Of a DNA stretch of 64,000 nt, positions 1 through 11,408 are shown one piece after another. The notes below the pieces were generated by a model that made no database searches, had not been told where the DNA came from, and saw nothing but the letters and a program-made list of their open reading frames with translations. Source of the DNA: Fagopyrum homotropicum (taxonomy: Eukaryota > Streptophyta > Magnoliopsida > Caryophyllales > Polygonaceae); assembly GCA_033239125.1 (NCBI GenBank), contig BSWB01000006.1, positions 117,784,242 to 117,848,241 of the forward strand. Reading direction: 5' to 3'. The translations under genes and the position numbers were made by a program. Every line of letters begins with the position of its first letter. Position 1 is the first letter of the stretch.

Positions 1-711
1 GATCTTGTAATTGCTTGTAGTAGCCTTCTTTGGCTTCATGGTCTCCATGAGAATCTCGAAATTCTGCAAGTGTTGATGTGGAGATTCAGCACTTGCTCCA
101 CCAAACTGACTTTGCCGAACCATGGTGATAACTTGTGGTGTAAAGCTAAACTTCTGGATGTCCTCAGCTCCGAAATTCACACCTAGACGGCGTGGTTGCT
201 GAATTGGATCCATCCGTTGCCCCAAAGTTCGGGGTTCATCGCCTTCATTAGCAACTCTCACATCCCCAACTGGAATGCGAGGAATAACCGGTGGTCTTGG
301 GTTGTTACGAACGGGATGAATCACTGAATTGATTTCCTCAAGTTCTGGCATGTCCGGATCAAGCTCTTCATCATCGGATGAATCATTCCTAATGGACTTA
401 GTTGGCTTCTTGACTTTCTTTTTCTTCCTAGATTCGTTCAGTTCCAATTGCATGTCCATCATCATAGCTTCGAGTTCATCAATTTGGAATTGATGACTCG
501 TTTAAGCATCTATAAGAGCTTTCTCACTCAACCTTAGTTGATGTTGAGTTTCATCCAACTCAGCCTGGATGTTTCTCTCGTTATTTTCAGCCATTTTCTT
601 TTCCTTCAACTTTCTTCTTAACGTTTTCTCCAATTCGGGATCGAAAGGAACTAGATCTTTAGTGGATCTAGTCTTTCGCATATACCTAAAGAACATGCAA
701 AGATCACTCAA
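1..711 (-). pseudogene. gag fragment of element B (Athila type)
   Basis: Seen on the minus strand: an opening block with FFRYMRKTRSTKDLVPFDPE near 711-640, a coiled-coil-like Glu/Lys-rich stretch, then from about 220 down to base 1 the segments MDPIQQPRRLGVNF and GASAESPHQHLQNFEILMET. Gag of element A has the same order of segments (residues MDPNQQVRRPRVNL and RESPHQHLQNYEILMET). A stop near 502 interrupts the frame, so this copy looks broken or is read with a frameshift. The capsid-like core would lie left of the window. In the family, Gag forms the particle that packages the element RNA. Confidence 0.7.
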
Positions 712-784
712 GTAGACTAATCAAATCACAAGAGCAAGAGCTCTCAAGCTAGACAACCAAAAACCGAATTTGGTCTAAACCAAG

Positions 785-801
785 TCCCCGGCAACGGCGC
801 T
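785..801 (-). other. primer binding site of element B (tRNA-Asp type)
   Basis: The minus strand reads AGCGCCGTTGCCGGGGA starting 7 bases inside the LTR edge. This is the complement of the plant tRNA-Asp 3' end, with one mismatch (A for G) near the start. Athila-type elements commonly use this primer. Confidence 0.8.
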
Positions 802-808
802 AAAAACT

Positions 809-2465
809 TGTTCGCTCAAAAGTGTGTGCGTCAAAGTCTTAAATTTATATCTAGAACTCAAAACAAAGCAAACCCGCAGTGTACGGATCAGCTGTAGCAA
901 GGTAAGAAATTCCAGAGTCGAACTCGGGGATTTGGTGAGAGTAAATTTGAACTCAATTATCTAGCAAAATGCAAAAGCTTTTTTGATTAATAAAGGGGGA
1001 AATGATTCCAAGGATTCAAGTATCCGACTGCGGCTTTCGATTCAAGACACTTTTAATGGATATAAGGACAGAGTTTATATTGCATGACAGAGTTTATATT
1101 GCCAAGATTATGTGTTCAAAGGTAGGTATCGTACGGTGAAGTTCCGAAACCTATTTGTCTAGTCCAAAGGTTCTCTCTATAAGGGTTGTTGAGGCTGCAA
1201 TATAGAAAGATCTAAAGACAAGAATTATGTTCAAACTAACTACCTAAACCCCAGGATATGACTCTCCAAGGTAAAGAATAGAAAGCACACTTAAAATCTT
1301 AATAAAGGATGTTGAGTCTCTCTATTACCCAAATCTTGTAATCTTAATCTATTCAATGTAGAATCAAGGTTGAAGTCTCTTCATACACTCAATTAGAGGT
1401 TAAAAATTTTAAGCAAGGTTGGGATTTAGGCAAGGATTAGCTTTGGTTAAAGATTAATTCAATTAAAGATCGTCAGGGGATTAAATCGTGTTGTTCATAA
1501 ATAAATCGGACGATTTATTCAAGAACAGGTCGATTTTCCTGTTGTCGCAAAGCTAAAATCTAAACTCTCAGGGTCCAAATGTTTGAATGAGTTCAGTCTA
1601 TCATCATCTAAGCTTCAATCCTCAACTATTCTCCCCAGAACCACATGGTTTTAGCCAACCATTTTCAAAATCAAATCAAAATTAAGATTGAGTGAAATAA
1701 TTCAAATAAACCCGAATCTTGAATAAAAACTCAATAACCTTCAAATTTGTAAACCAATCTCAAAACTAATCAATATATCTCTCAATTAACTCAATGTCGT
1801 GTTCAAAAACCACAAAGAACTCAATGGAACAAAGAAATCTCACAAATATGATCAAGATTGACTTTCCGGCAATATTGCTTCAATCCTTCTCCAAGAATCT
1901 TCAATCTCTCTCTAACGTGTAAAGATTTCCTGCCGTGGCCTCCTCGTTTTCGTTCCTGGGGTTCCAACCTATAGTTTCTTACTAATGGGCCGTTTGGCAA
2001 AATACTTCTCTAGCCTAAAAGTGATGGGCTTTGAGTCGTCTTTACCATTGGGCCGAAAATAAAGAAAATCGAATTAGTCGATTTACACACTAAACCGTCC
2101 GATTTTTAGAGGGAAAAATCGTCCGATTTAGTAGTAAATAGCACGATTTTCTTCAACAGAGAATGCTCGTCTCTTGGCTTGTTTCCTTCCTCCCTTTATG
2201 CTTCTTTTTCGCAACTCCTTTGCTCTTTGTGATTCCTCTAAGACTCCTTTAACTTCCCTAATGACCTTAGATGCTCCTTGCTCCACTTTTGCTTCCGAAT
2301 CCACTCCATTTACCTATAATTCAACCAAAACTCGTGTAGACCTCTATTTCCGAAATATCATTGAATAAAACATAAAAGGTACACAAGTTCTCTCTAAATG
2401 CAAAGTAAATCGAGGTAAACCTCTACAATATGCATGATTATAATGGTATATAATTCATGTCATCA
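809..2465 (-). repeat. LTR of element B
   Basis: 1,657 bp, terminal TG...CA on the minus strand. It is a diverged member of the LTR family also seen at 4111-5858, 13472-15154, 26864-28806 and 54262-56067; the best conserved parts are the two ends. No independent gene is seen in it; short open frames inside are chance. Confidence 0.82.
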
Positions 2466-4012
2466 GTTATTACCATAATCTTTCCTTTAGGGTTGCTCTC
2501 TGTCCTTGTTGGGAGCTTCCCTGGGTCTCTTGGCGCTTCATTCGCCTTATTAAAGAATTGTTGCTCTAAGGCTTTTTTGTGCCTTCGAAAATGAAGTCAT
2601 AGACGCCTCCATAGCGTTGAGCTTGATCAAGATGGCCTCCAGCACTGCATCTTTCTTCTCTGGCTGGGACAAACTTGATCTAGGCTCCTGGCTCTTCAAT
2701 GGAGTAGAAGAAGAAGATGAGGGGTTAAAAGAATTACTAGAATGAGAATGAGGGTTACCCGGATTTTGTTGATTAGACCTCCTATTGTTGTTGTTGGAGC
2801 CTCTATTGTTGTTGTAATTGTTATTCTGTAACCCTTCGTTGTTGTTTCTTCCTTGATATCCTCCATCTTCCTTCTTCGTGTGAGCCACCAAAAGGTCCTT
2901 CAATTGCTTCACATCATTTTTAAGGTAGATGAGTTGATTGTTATTTGATGAAGTGTCCTGGAAACTAACTCTCTTAGCTCCATTTTCGGATCCTTGATGG
3001 GAGTACTTCTCCATATGCAAAGCTTGCTTTTTAATGAACTCCCAAGCTTCGTCTATCGGCATATCCATGAATGTGCTGGCGGAAAGTAGTTGGAGATTAA
3101 ATTGAGTAGCTCCATCCAATCCCTTGAAGTATATCTCTAGCAACTCAATCTTTGGAATCCCATGATGTGGGCAATCCAATAGAACATCTTTGAATCTCTC
3201 CCATGACTTGGACAAACTCTCATTTTCCTTCATGATGAATGCATTAATCTCCCCTCTCATTTCAGCGGTCTTGGAGGGAGGAAAGAACTTTTTTAGAAAC
3301 TCCGTCGCCATTTCTTCCCACGTGTTGTTCTTTTCGGGTGGAAGAGATTGTTACCAAGTTAGCGCCCTGTCTTTCAAAAAGAAGTAGAAAGGCCTTAGCT
3401 TGTAATTGTTGTTTTACAGCCTCGAAGGTCTCAAGGTCTCCATCAGAATCTCGTAGTTCTGCAAATGCTGATGCGGAGACTCCCTCTCTAACCCTCCAGA
3501 TTGGCATTGGCGGATCATGGATAGAACTTGCGGTCGAAGTTCGTAATCATGCTCAGTTGGATCAGCTAGGTTGACTCTTGGACGCCTCACTTGCTGATTA
3601 GGGTCCATCCTCTGTCCTAGGGTTTGTGGAACTCCGGCAAAAGAACATCACGGACAGGCATCCGAGGTGGATGTATCTCGGCCGCGGCAACTGGGACTGG
3701 GTCCTGCCTCGGTCAAGGATATGGGATCGGTCGATGCAGAAATTAGGCCCTTAGATCGGCCATATCTGCTTCGATCTCTGCAGTTCTTGTGCAAGTCTGT
3801 TCTTTTTCTCGCTATAGTTCTTCCTTATTGAGGTGTAGCTGTTCCAGCGCCTCCTTCAATTCGGCCTCAAGATCGCGATTGTCTTGATTGGTCGTCTTAG
3901 CTTCTTTCAATCGTCGCTTGTATGTCTTTTCTGGTTCAGGATCGTAGGGAACGATTTCCTTTCCAACACGGGTTATTCGCATAAACCTAAGAAACAGATC
4001 CTGCGAAAACAC
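2466..4012 (-). pseudogene. gag of element A, frameshifted and truncated by element B
   Basis: Read leftward from 4012. The N-terminal part contains FLRFMRITRVGKEIVPYDPE and a Glu-rich helix. A middle part carries MDPNQQVRRPRVNL and RESPHQHLQNYEILMET (3608-3414). The capsid-like core (3311-2550) has KFFPPSKTAEMRGEI, the motif NESLSKSWERFKDVLLDCPHHGIP and an Asn-rich tail; these are hallmarks of Athila Gag. Frameshifts separate the parts. Near 2575 another shift leads into a segment ending in LPTRTESNPKGKIMV, which matches the usual region just after Athila gag. The homology then stops exactly at the LTR edge of B (2465/2466). It is therefore a dead copy, broken both by indels and by insertion. 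Confidence 0.85.
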
Positions 4013-4086
4013 TCAAGTAGAGTGGTTAATAGCAACAAGGGCAATTGCCCCGAAAGACAACCGCAACCGGCTTGGTCTAGATCAAG

Positions 4087-4103
4087 TCCCCGGCAACGGC
4101 GCT
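4087..4103 (-). other. primer binding site of element A (tRNA-Asp type)
   Basis: The minus strand reads AGCGCCGTTGCCGGGGA starting 7 bases inside the LTR, identical to the site in element B. Confidence 0.8.
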
Positions 4104-4110
4104 AAAAACT

Positions 4111-5858
4111 TGTTCGCTCCAAAAGGTGTCTGCAAGCTTTAAATTTATAACCCAATAAGTATGCTTGAACAAATATACGAACCCGTAGTGTACGGGTCAA
4201 TTGTAATAAAAAGCAAGAATTCCAAGGGTCGATCACAAGGACTTAGGTGAAACAAAGCACTGAATCGGTTGTCAAGTATTGCAGTTAACCAAAAGCAATT
4301 AAAGTAATCAAAGATGATATAAAAGTCAATTAAGGGGAAATACGGATTCTAGGGATTAAAGCATCTAGTTGTGGTTCCGACTCAAGATCTCAAAGGATAA
4401 CGCGGACAAAGCTGAGATTTGCAAAGGGAAGGTGTTTCTAAGGTGTGAATTGATCACCGGGTAAGTCTCACTACTCACTATTCCAAACCAAAGCTCCTAC
4501 TACCGGGTAAGTCTCAAGGTACTAAGGAAAGGAACTATAATCTCAAACCAACACACCGCCCAAGGGAATAGAATCAACCTTTACCGGGTAAGTCTCAGGC
4601 TAACTCACAAAGATGGGATGAAGGCATACTCAAACCCCAATAAAGGATAAACCTTATTACCTACACTTATGATCATGCGTAAACAAGCAAAGGAATCACC
4701 GGATAAGTCTCATCCTAGGCTTGCATTGAACCAGGAAAGGTGTAATAAGGATAGGATTTGGCAAACTAGAACACTTAACTCTCAGTTTCGGATCAGGAAA
4801 GGTTCACTCGTTCAGTCAAGTTCCACCCCGGCCGAGATGTTCTTCGACTAAGCGAGGTGTTCTAAGGTTAAGGTTAAAAACCCTAGCTTTCAGGGTCCTG
4901 CTGGGATTAAGACCATTCTATCATCGTCTTCCCCACAACTTTCAGCCAATCACCCTAGAATCGCATAAGAAACTTAGCCAATAATCATTATGATAACAAT
5001 AATCAAATATATGAAAAGGGAATCAATATTCGAACAAGAAAACCTTAAGATAAAGGTTTCAATAACTGAATCAAATAACACCAAATCAGCGTTCCTTAAA
5101 TCACAAATTGAATAAGACAACAAACCAACAGACAATCTACAAAAGTCTTACAAAACTCATTAAAAAGCTATCTCCAACTATGACTCTTTTCTTCCTTGAT
5201 CTTCAATCCTTCTATCCTTCCTTCAAAGCTTCATAAAATACTCCAAAAATCTCCCTAATCGGGTGTGTTGAAGATCGGTGAATTGTGGAAAATCCAACCC
5301 TTTATATAGGAGAATTATCTTCCAAAGATAATAATATTTTAAAAAGATAATATTTCCTATAAAATATATCCATATCCCTAAAATAGATCTCCCAAAAATA
5401 ATATCTTCCTTCCAGAAATCCAGCCCAAAAATATAAGATCTTTCCAAAAATAAAAGATCTCAGTCAAAATATGGATCTCGCCGGCGGCAGGGTGTTCGCC
5501 TCGGTCGGGACGCTCCTCAAGATCACCTCGGTCGAGGTGACATTGTAGCTGACCGAGGTGAATCTCAACTGAATGTGAAATCTCTTGAATCTGGTCCAAA
5601 GTTAAATCTTCTTTTTTATTTCCATGCTTCCTAAGTTCTTCCTTAAGCTCCTAAATGTAGCTCCAACGACTCGTTTGCTCCTTACCTCCATTTCGATCCA
5701 AAATGTGTCATTTTACCTACGATTACAACGAAACTTGGTGTAGACCTCGATTACCGTAAAGGTAGATGAAACAACAATAATATACATCCATGCATGCAGA
5801 TTATTGAAGATAAAACGTCTAAACTAGCTCAAAAATATAGACTATAATGCATGCTATC
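4111..5858 (-). repeat. LTR of element A
   Basis: 1,748 bp, TGATAGCATG...GAGCGAACA on the minus strand. It carries several copies of the 14-mer GAGACTTACCCGGT (reverse-complemented here between about 4450 and 4720) that recur in every LTR of this family in the window. Confidence 0.88.
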
Positions 5859-6720
5859 AAATAATCTCCAGCTGTTTCTGTAGCTCCACTAAGTTTATGC
5901 TGGAAGCTTTAAACCTTGCTTCATAATCATTTATGAATTTGTCATTGATCTCTTCATCTGAGGCAAGGACAGTTCCGTTGTTTTTAACCACTGTTGTAAT
6001 ATTTTTGTGGTTTCTTCTTCCCGTTGTCTTGCGGTGGTGAAATTTTGTATTTCTGTCACCCAAACTTAAGTTATTTGATTTAGCCCGTTGGGTCAAATAC
6101 TTTTGTTGGTAGTTAATGAAACATTCTCTTTTTACTTAGTCTATTAAGTTTTGCATCATTCTGTGGATTGTAATTTAAGGAAATTAGGTTTTGTTACCTC
6201 ACTAACTTGTCTAATTATATTTCCGAAATTTGCTTTGCTCCAAATTTTCAGCTTAGTCTTCAGTAGGCTTATTTTTTTAACAAAATTGTACATATGTGTC
6301 CCTTAGTACTGTGTTCTCCACGTTTGTTTTATAATATTCTCGCATTCCTTTCTTTCCGCCCACATCATCTCAAAGCGAAAAGGTTTATTTTTCATTTGTT
6401 GGTCAGAGTTCTGGAGATTCACCGATATGAGGCAGTGATCTGAAGTAGTGAATGCATGGTTCCATGTGAATATTTGTGGGTAGGCTTGAATGATCTCCGG
6501 GTGCGCCATAACTCTATCAAGTTTTTCAAAGATGTTATTATCACCTTCTCTGCATTTTCTCCATGTGAATTCATTTCCCTTCGTTGTGAGATCGGTCATA
6601 TTACAGTGTTGTGTGAACATATGTAGCCTCTAGTTCTATTAATGGATATTTCTCCACCTCCTTTCTTATCATATAAGTTTTTCATCCCGTTTAATTTTTG
6701 GCACAAAGACCGACCTAGCT
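5859..6720 (-). pseudogene. LINE (L1-type) ORF2 remnant: end of endonuclease domain and linker to reverse transcriptase
   Basis: Minus strand. Near 6690-6640 the motif DKKGGGEISINRTRG, then (6620-6303) NEFTWRKCREGDN, IFEKLDRVMAHPE and TTSDHCLISVNL. These are the C-terminal blocks of the plant L1 apurinic endonuclease (FTW, LDR, SDH). Further on (6096-5857) RAKSNNLSLGDRNTKFHHRK is the conserved linker before the reverse transcriptase. The N-terminal half of the endonuclease is missing and several stops and shifts separate the blocks. Element A cuts the sequence at 5858, so the reverse transcriptase should be left of the window. Confidence 0.8.
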
Positions 6721-7486
6721 ACAAGTACCCCCAATGAATTTTTGTAGGAAGTAGTTATTTCCTTGGCTCTCTTTTTTCCTACTATTATTTAATTGTGTTT
6801 CCGTAGACGTCAATATACTTTTATTCACTATTTGTTCTACTATGCTCTCATTTGGTGCCCTATTGCGCTTTGTGTGTTCGGGTATGACATTGTTTCCTTG
6901 TTTTGTGATGGTTTGTTGTTCTTTAACTCTCACATTACACCTTGTTTGATCCTTGTTGCCAACGTGTTCCCTAAAATGATTTAGCCCTTGTTTATCAGGC
7001 ATGACCACGGGGTAACTCGCAATTCTCCTTTTTTCCTTGTAGTTCCACCTATGATCCTTTTGATTTAGATCATGTGTACTGCTAATTTTTGCCTCTTCAG
7101 AGTACCGTTTTCCTGATAGATTTTGTTCATAAAGTATAGCAAGAAGTACATAATAAATTTTACTAGAATAAATTAATTTTGTGTCGGTAACGAGCAACAA
7201 TTTTCGCTTGAACTAGTGTGTTTCTCTGATTGTGTAATACTTTTCCCGTGTCATTCTCCTTGTCTTTCTTCCTCAAATTAGTTATAGCGATAAATTTTCG
7301 TGGAGTCTAATTGTGCATCTTCGCTCCATACTGAACGGGTTCTAGATTCAGTTTCCTCTTATTTTTCATAAGTTTCATCCACTCTATCGGGTTCAAATAA
7401 CATACCGCGTGCCAGTAACCCTTCATCTTGGGTTCTATATTCATGTCCAGTGTGACTACTCCTGTTCTTGGTGGAAGCCATGGCAA
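6721..7486 (-). pseudogene. probable 5' part of the same LINE
   Basis: A minus-strand open frame of 161 codons (7200-6715) and a short frame beginning MASTKNRSSHTGHEYRTQDE at about 7483 run into the endonuclease remnant. I recognise no domain. By position they may be the leader between ORF1 and the endonuclease. That is inference only. Confidence 0.3.
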
Positions 7487-7939
7487 ATATTTTTTTTAAT
7501 AAAAGGCACGTTTGAGTCCGGATTTACCCTGAAAAGATCCTCATGAACAATCACAAATTATTTGTTCATACTTGACAAGAAAAAATGATTGATCTTCATC
7601 CTTAATCCTTACCCAACATGAATACACGATTGCGTGTTGTGACTCGTGAATACCAAAACAAGGGCCCACCTTCCTTCAACAGGAAAACAAGGGCCCACCT
7701 ATATCATAGATAGAGCCATGATTAGTGCAAATGTGGGACCCCATATTTCTTTGTCAAACTTACCATTTCGGTGCTTTTCCCCTTCCTTTTAAGTTTTATC
7801 CATTGTGTGGGGTAAAATAATTCATAATTATCCTATTATGTAGGAAATAATATTAAATGTAATTCATACAAAATATATACATTTGGTCATATTGTATTTT
7901 ATAATTAAATATTAAAAAAACATATTAATAATAAAATAT
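7487..7939. other. AT-rich spacer, no gene seen
   Basis: No coding signal. The end of this stretch (about 7860-7939) resembles 10860-10930, so it belongs to the same diverged AT-rich repeat as 10428-11408, into which the foldback element was inserted. The last 9 bases (7931-7939, ATAAAATAT) are the left target duplication. Confidence 0.6.
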
Positions 7940-10418
7940 GAAGAATTCTATTTGGTGTCCTTGAGATTTTTTCTTTTTTGATTGGTGTCCACTAAATTTT
8001 ATATTTTCGGTTGTTGTCTTGGAGTTTTGCCTTTTTTTTTCTGCCATTGTCCATTTTGATAAAATCAAAATTGATAGTTTGTAATAAAAATAATTGAAAT
8101 TAGAAGAAAAGAAACAATGAAAAAGTCCAAACCTTTGTCGTTTGCATGCTCGTTCGTTGTTGTTTTGTAACGCCCGAAATTTTATTTCGGAATCCGATCC
8201 AAAATCGCAAACTTCGGATCTCTATCTGGGTCCAATACCCAATTTTACCCTTTGACTCCCCTTGGAGTCAAAAAGGAAACGGCTAGAAGCGGTCATTGCA
8301 CCCGTGGCCCGCGATCGTGGCTACTTGGTCTTGTTGCGGTCACAGCAGGTCTTGGTCGCTGTGAAATGACAGACGGGTCATATCTTCTGTAACTGTCTAG
8401 ATCTTTTTCCTATTTGGATCTGAACGATGTACTTCCTTTCCTTTTTGCTCGTACAACCTTCTTTCTAAACCCCAACATCCACATTTCTTTCACGTTACTT
8501 TTATCTTCCTCTTTCTTTCCCTTCCTCTTCCCTTCTCTCATCCTTCCTTTCTATTCCTTCCTTCGATATCAACAAGAACGTCGATCATTCGTTCTTCGTC
8601 AATCCAGCAACAAGCACCAATCAGAAGCAGGTTGTCGTCCTTCCTTCGCCTCTTGCACGTAAGGAAGCCAAGTCTCAATCCTCCTTGGTTGGACATTGTA
8701 GAAGGGGTAAGATCCGTTTTCGTTCCTCTATCATTACTCCACATTCACATTATGGGATGGTTGATTTTGTCTGTAATTCCTGACCACGAGATTGTTTTGC
8801 ATAGTTTTGCGCCTACTGTTGTCGCCGCGGTCGCACCTCGACCTTGACGCGGTCGCGTCTCTTCCCATCATGGTCGCTCCCTGTCTCAGTGGTCACGCCG
8901 AATCTCTTCTCCCGCGATGCGCCCCTTTGCTTTCGTGGTCACGGCATCTCTCTAGAGAGTACCAAGTGGCGGTACATTGATCCTCTCTTGTTGTTTAAGG
9001 TTGATCGTAGTTAGTATCATGTTAAGATGAAACCTAACAGAACTAGAGCAAATCCCGGTTAGTGGGTTAGAAGTTTGAATCTTGAGGAATTAAGGCTTAA
9101 GTTGTTTTCAGGTTATTGAAGATATACGTTAAGGAGGGGGAAACTGCTTTAGTGCAGTTTTTGGAACTTGTTATAAGGATAGATTGTTGATGGATATGAA
9201 TGTAGATAAACTATTGGGATAGACTTACGATAGTCATGGTTGACCTAGGAGTTAGAGACTTTTAGATGAAACGATCTACGTGTCCTTGTTATCAGACGGT
9301 GGAGTTTATTCTTGCGGGACTCAAAGTGTTGATAGTTGGGATTACCTTGATACATGTAAGTCCATTAAGCTTACTTAGCTGACCTTTTGCGTGTTAGCAT
9401 GATCTGTGATAGTGGTGTTTGCTTTGAGTGTTTAATAATAATAACCTGAGTAGGACGACCCTTATCGTAATGTGGCCCAAGTGTATGTATAGCGGGCGGT
9501 GACACCACTGCCCAACTCTAACATGAGACTAGGAGGTTCCTTGCGACTAGCCCAGACAGGTACACGGTGAGGTGCATCCGATTCAGTCCTGTTGGTATAC
9601 GGGGATAAAGGCGAGGTTCGGGAGATCCTCATGTCACAAAATAAGTTGAATTAGAAAGTGTACGACTTAATAAAGATAATAAATGAGCTTTTGTGTAAGC
9701 ATGCTATGTGTTTCATTTTCCACATTGTGTGTGTGTGCTATTACGGTTAGTCTAATATTTAGGTTGTTAGTTAACGATTTTATCCGTTGTTGTAGATATC
9801 TTGCAGGATAGGGATGATGTCGAGTGATCCGGACGGAGTGGTCAACCGGGTTCCCTACATTATAGGACGGGATGTTGGGATTTTTTATTTCAGTTATTTT
9901 GTTTCATTTTGACATTATAGGTTGTAGTACTCGGCTGAGAGTCATGTCCCTTGATTTTGGTTTTTGACACTTTGCATTTATATCTATTTTGGTTTTATCT
10001 TTACTTGTGTCTTGTTGCAAGATCTAGTGAACTTGTTGTTAGACTAGGGTCAATATCTATTGTGAGGTTCAAACCTGCAGCGCCTTGAGTTTTGAGAATT
10101 TGGGGTGTTACATGCTTCTTTGCGGTAGGCATGAGGAAGAAGAGGGGGGGGGGCGTTAGTTGCATTCCAAATATTCCAACGAGAAGTGTGTTGGTTGCTT
10201 CTTCGCTCTAGGGCTTGGGGGAGCTGTTTGATTCTTTGTTGGTTTGCTTCTCTTCACTTGAATCAGGTGCTCGAAATAAGGTTTTCTTCTCTTCACTAAC
10301 TTTTCTCTTTGAAACGAAGTTTAGTTTTTCATTTCTAATAGCATCAACCAGAAATTATGAAACTTAGTGGACACCAACCGAAAAGTCAAAACCTTAATAA
10401 GACCAAACGGAATTTCTC
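7940..10418. mobile_element. Mutator-like foldback/MITE element with 9-bp target duplication
   Basis: Seen: ATAAAATAT at 7931-7939 and again at 10419-10427 directly flank the block. The ends form terminal inverted repeats of roughly 70 bp: the left side holds ATTGGTGTCCACTAAATTTT, and the right side read in reverse holds GTTGGTGTCCACTAAGTTTC. Both begin with G. Without the nested solo LTR and its duplication the element is about 527 bp and has no transposase. A 9-bp duplication with long inverted repeats is characteristic of Mutator-like elements, so I assign it there. Confidence 0.8.
8166..10112 (+). repeat. solo LTR nested in the foldback element
   Basis: 1,947 bp from TGTAACGCCC to GGGGTGTTACA with no internal region. 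Flanks are TGTTT (8161-8165) and TGCTT (10113-10117), a 5-bp target duplication with one mismatch. The 3' part (from about 9790) resembles the LTRs of chromovirus D and of the LTR at 53069. It formed most likely by recombination between two LTRs. A short hairpin (TTTGACTCC / GGAGTCAAA, 8251-8272) lies near its 5' end. Confidence 0.85.
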
Positions 10419-10427
10419 ATAAAATAT

Positions 10428-11408
10428 TTATAAATCCAAGTTGGTATGTGTACGTTGAATTATATGTTAGTTGATTATAAAAGACAATTAAGTTATTATG
10501 TAGGAAAATGGTTAAATTAGACGGAACGAATAACACAAATTATTAAGTTACTTTCAGATAGTGTACATATATTTATTTTTTAATTATCATTTAGGTATAT
10601 GATTTTTTTTTTAAAATTGAATTAAGAGGCTATATTTGAATATATGTGTCAAGAGTGCTCTATATGATATTGATCATATTACGATGACTTAAAATATGGA
10701 TATTAGGATGAGTTAAAAATGGATAAATTCTAATTAAAAAATATATTTGTTGTTAAGATTAAATTAAAATTATCTATTAGTAGATATAATTAAATTATTA
10801 TTCTTTGCACGGATTATATTAGGAAATTATTTTAAAGTTAATTTGTATAAATGATATATTTGATAATATGTAGTTGTATAATTAAATATCTAATAAAATA
10901 TATTAATAATCAAATATTTGTAAACTTGATATATAGGTAAGTTCAATTATACGTTAGTTCGTTAAGAAAGACTATTATATTATTGTGTAGCAAATGGTTC
11001 AACCGGTAAATAATGAAAAACACAAATTTTTGTAATTTTCTTTCAAATAGTGAGTATATTTATTATTACAAAATTATTAGGCATTTAAATGTATTATCTA
11101 ATTTTTATTTTGGTTAAAAATAATTTTCTAATTATTTAGAAATATTATTTAAAATTATCATTTTAGGTATATGATTTTAGAAAAAAATATAAATAAGATG
11201 CACTATGCAAGCATATATGTGAAATAATATCTATATGATATTACGATTAGTTAAAAATAGATAGTTCTATTTAATATAATGTATTTATTTTTAATATTAA
11301 ATGATAATTATTTATTAATAGATATAAATAAATAACTATGAAATAAGAAGGCTTGTAAAAATGCATGTGGTGTTAAGATCAAAAAATGATAACATGTGAT
11401 GATAAGGG
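10428..11408. repeat. AT-rich diverged direct repeat
   Basis: No gene. Segments around 10440-10750 and 10925-11300 are related: each has a variant of TTCAATTATACGTTAGTT, then an aaagac...attatgtag block, then cacaaatt. The period is about 485 bp. It looks like an old tandem duplication, and 7860-7939 is a further partial copy. Confidence 0.5.

Larger units (their letters stand above)
1..2465 (-). mobile_element. Athila-type LTR retrotransposon B, partial (runs off the left edge)
   Basis: Seen: reading the minus strand, one LTR (809-2465) is followed by a tRNA-Asp type primer site and a gag frame that leaves the window at base 1. The LTR starts TGATGACATGAATTATA and ends GAGCGAACA, closely paralleling the LTRs at 4111, 13472, 26864 and 54262. 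The element sits directly against the broken gag of element A, so B inserted into A in the same orientation. The other LTR and the target duplication lie outside the window. The Athila assignment rests on the gag similarity and on the primer site. Confidence 0.85.
2466..5858 (-). mobile_element. Athila-type LTR retrotransposon A, split by element B
   Basis: Minus-strand order: LTR (4111-5858), primer site (4087-4103), gag (4012 down to 2466), where element B interrupts it. The remainder of A should resume left of the window. The LTR edge at 5858 abuts a LINE remnant, so A had itself inserted into a LINE. The outer target duplication cannot be tested because the far end is not in the window. 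Confidence 0.85.

Noticed and set aside
5223..5599. Minus-strand frames rich in Ile/Phe/Tyr
   Set aside because: Inside the LTR of element A; the same frame recurs in other LTRs of the family only because the DNA is related, and it is broken in several.
8414..8980. Run of overlapping short frames
   Set aside because: They lie in a solo LTR; composition is pyrimidine-rich and no domain is seen.
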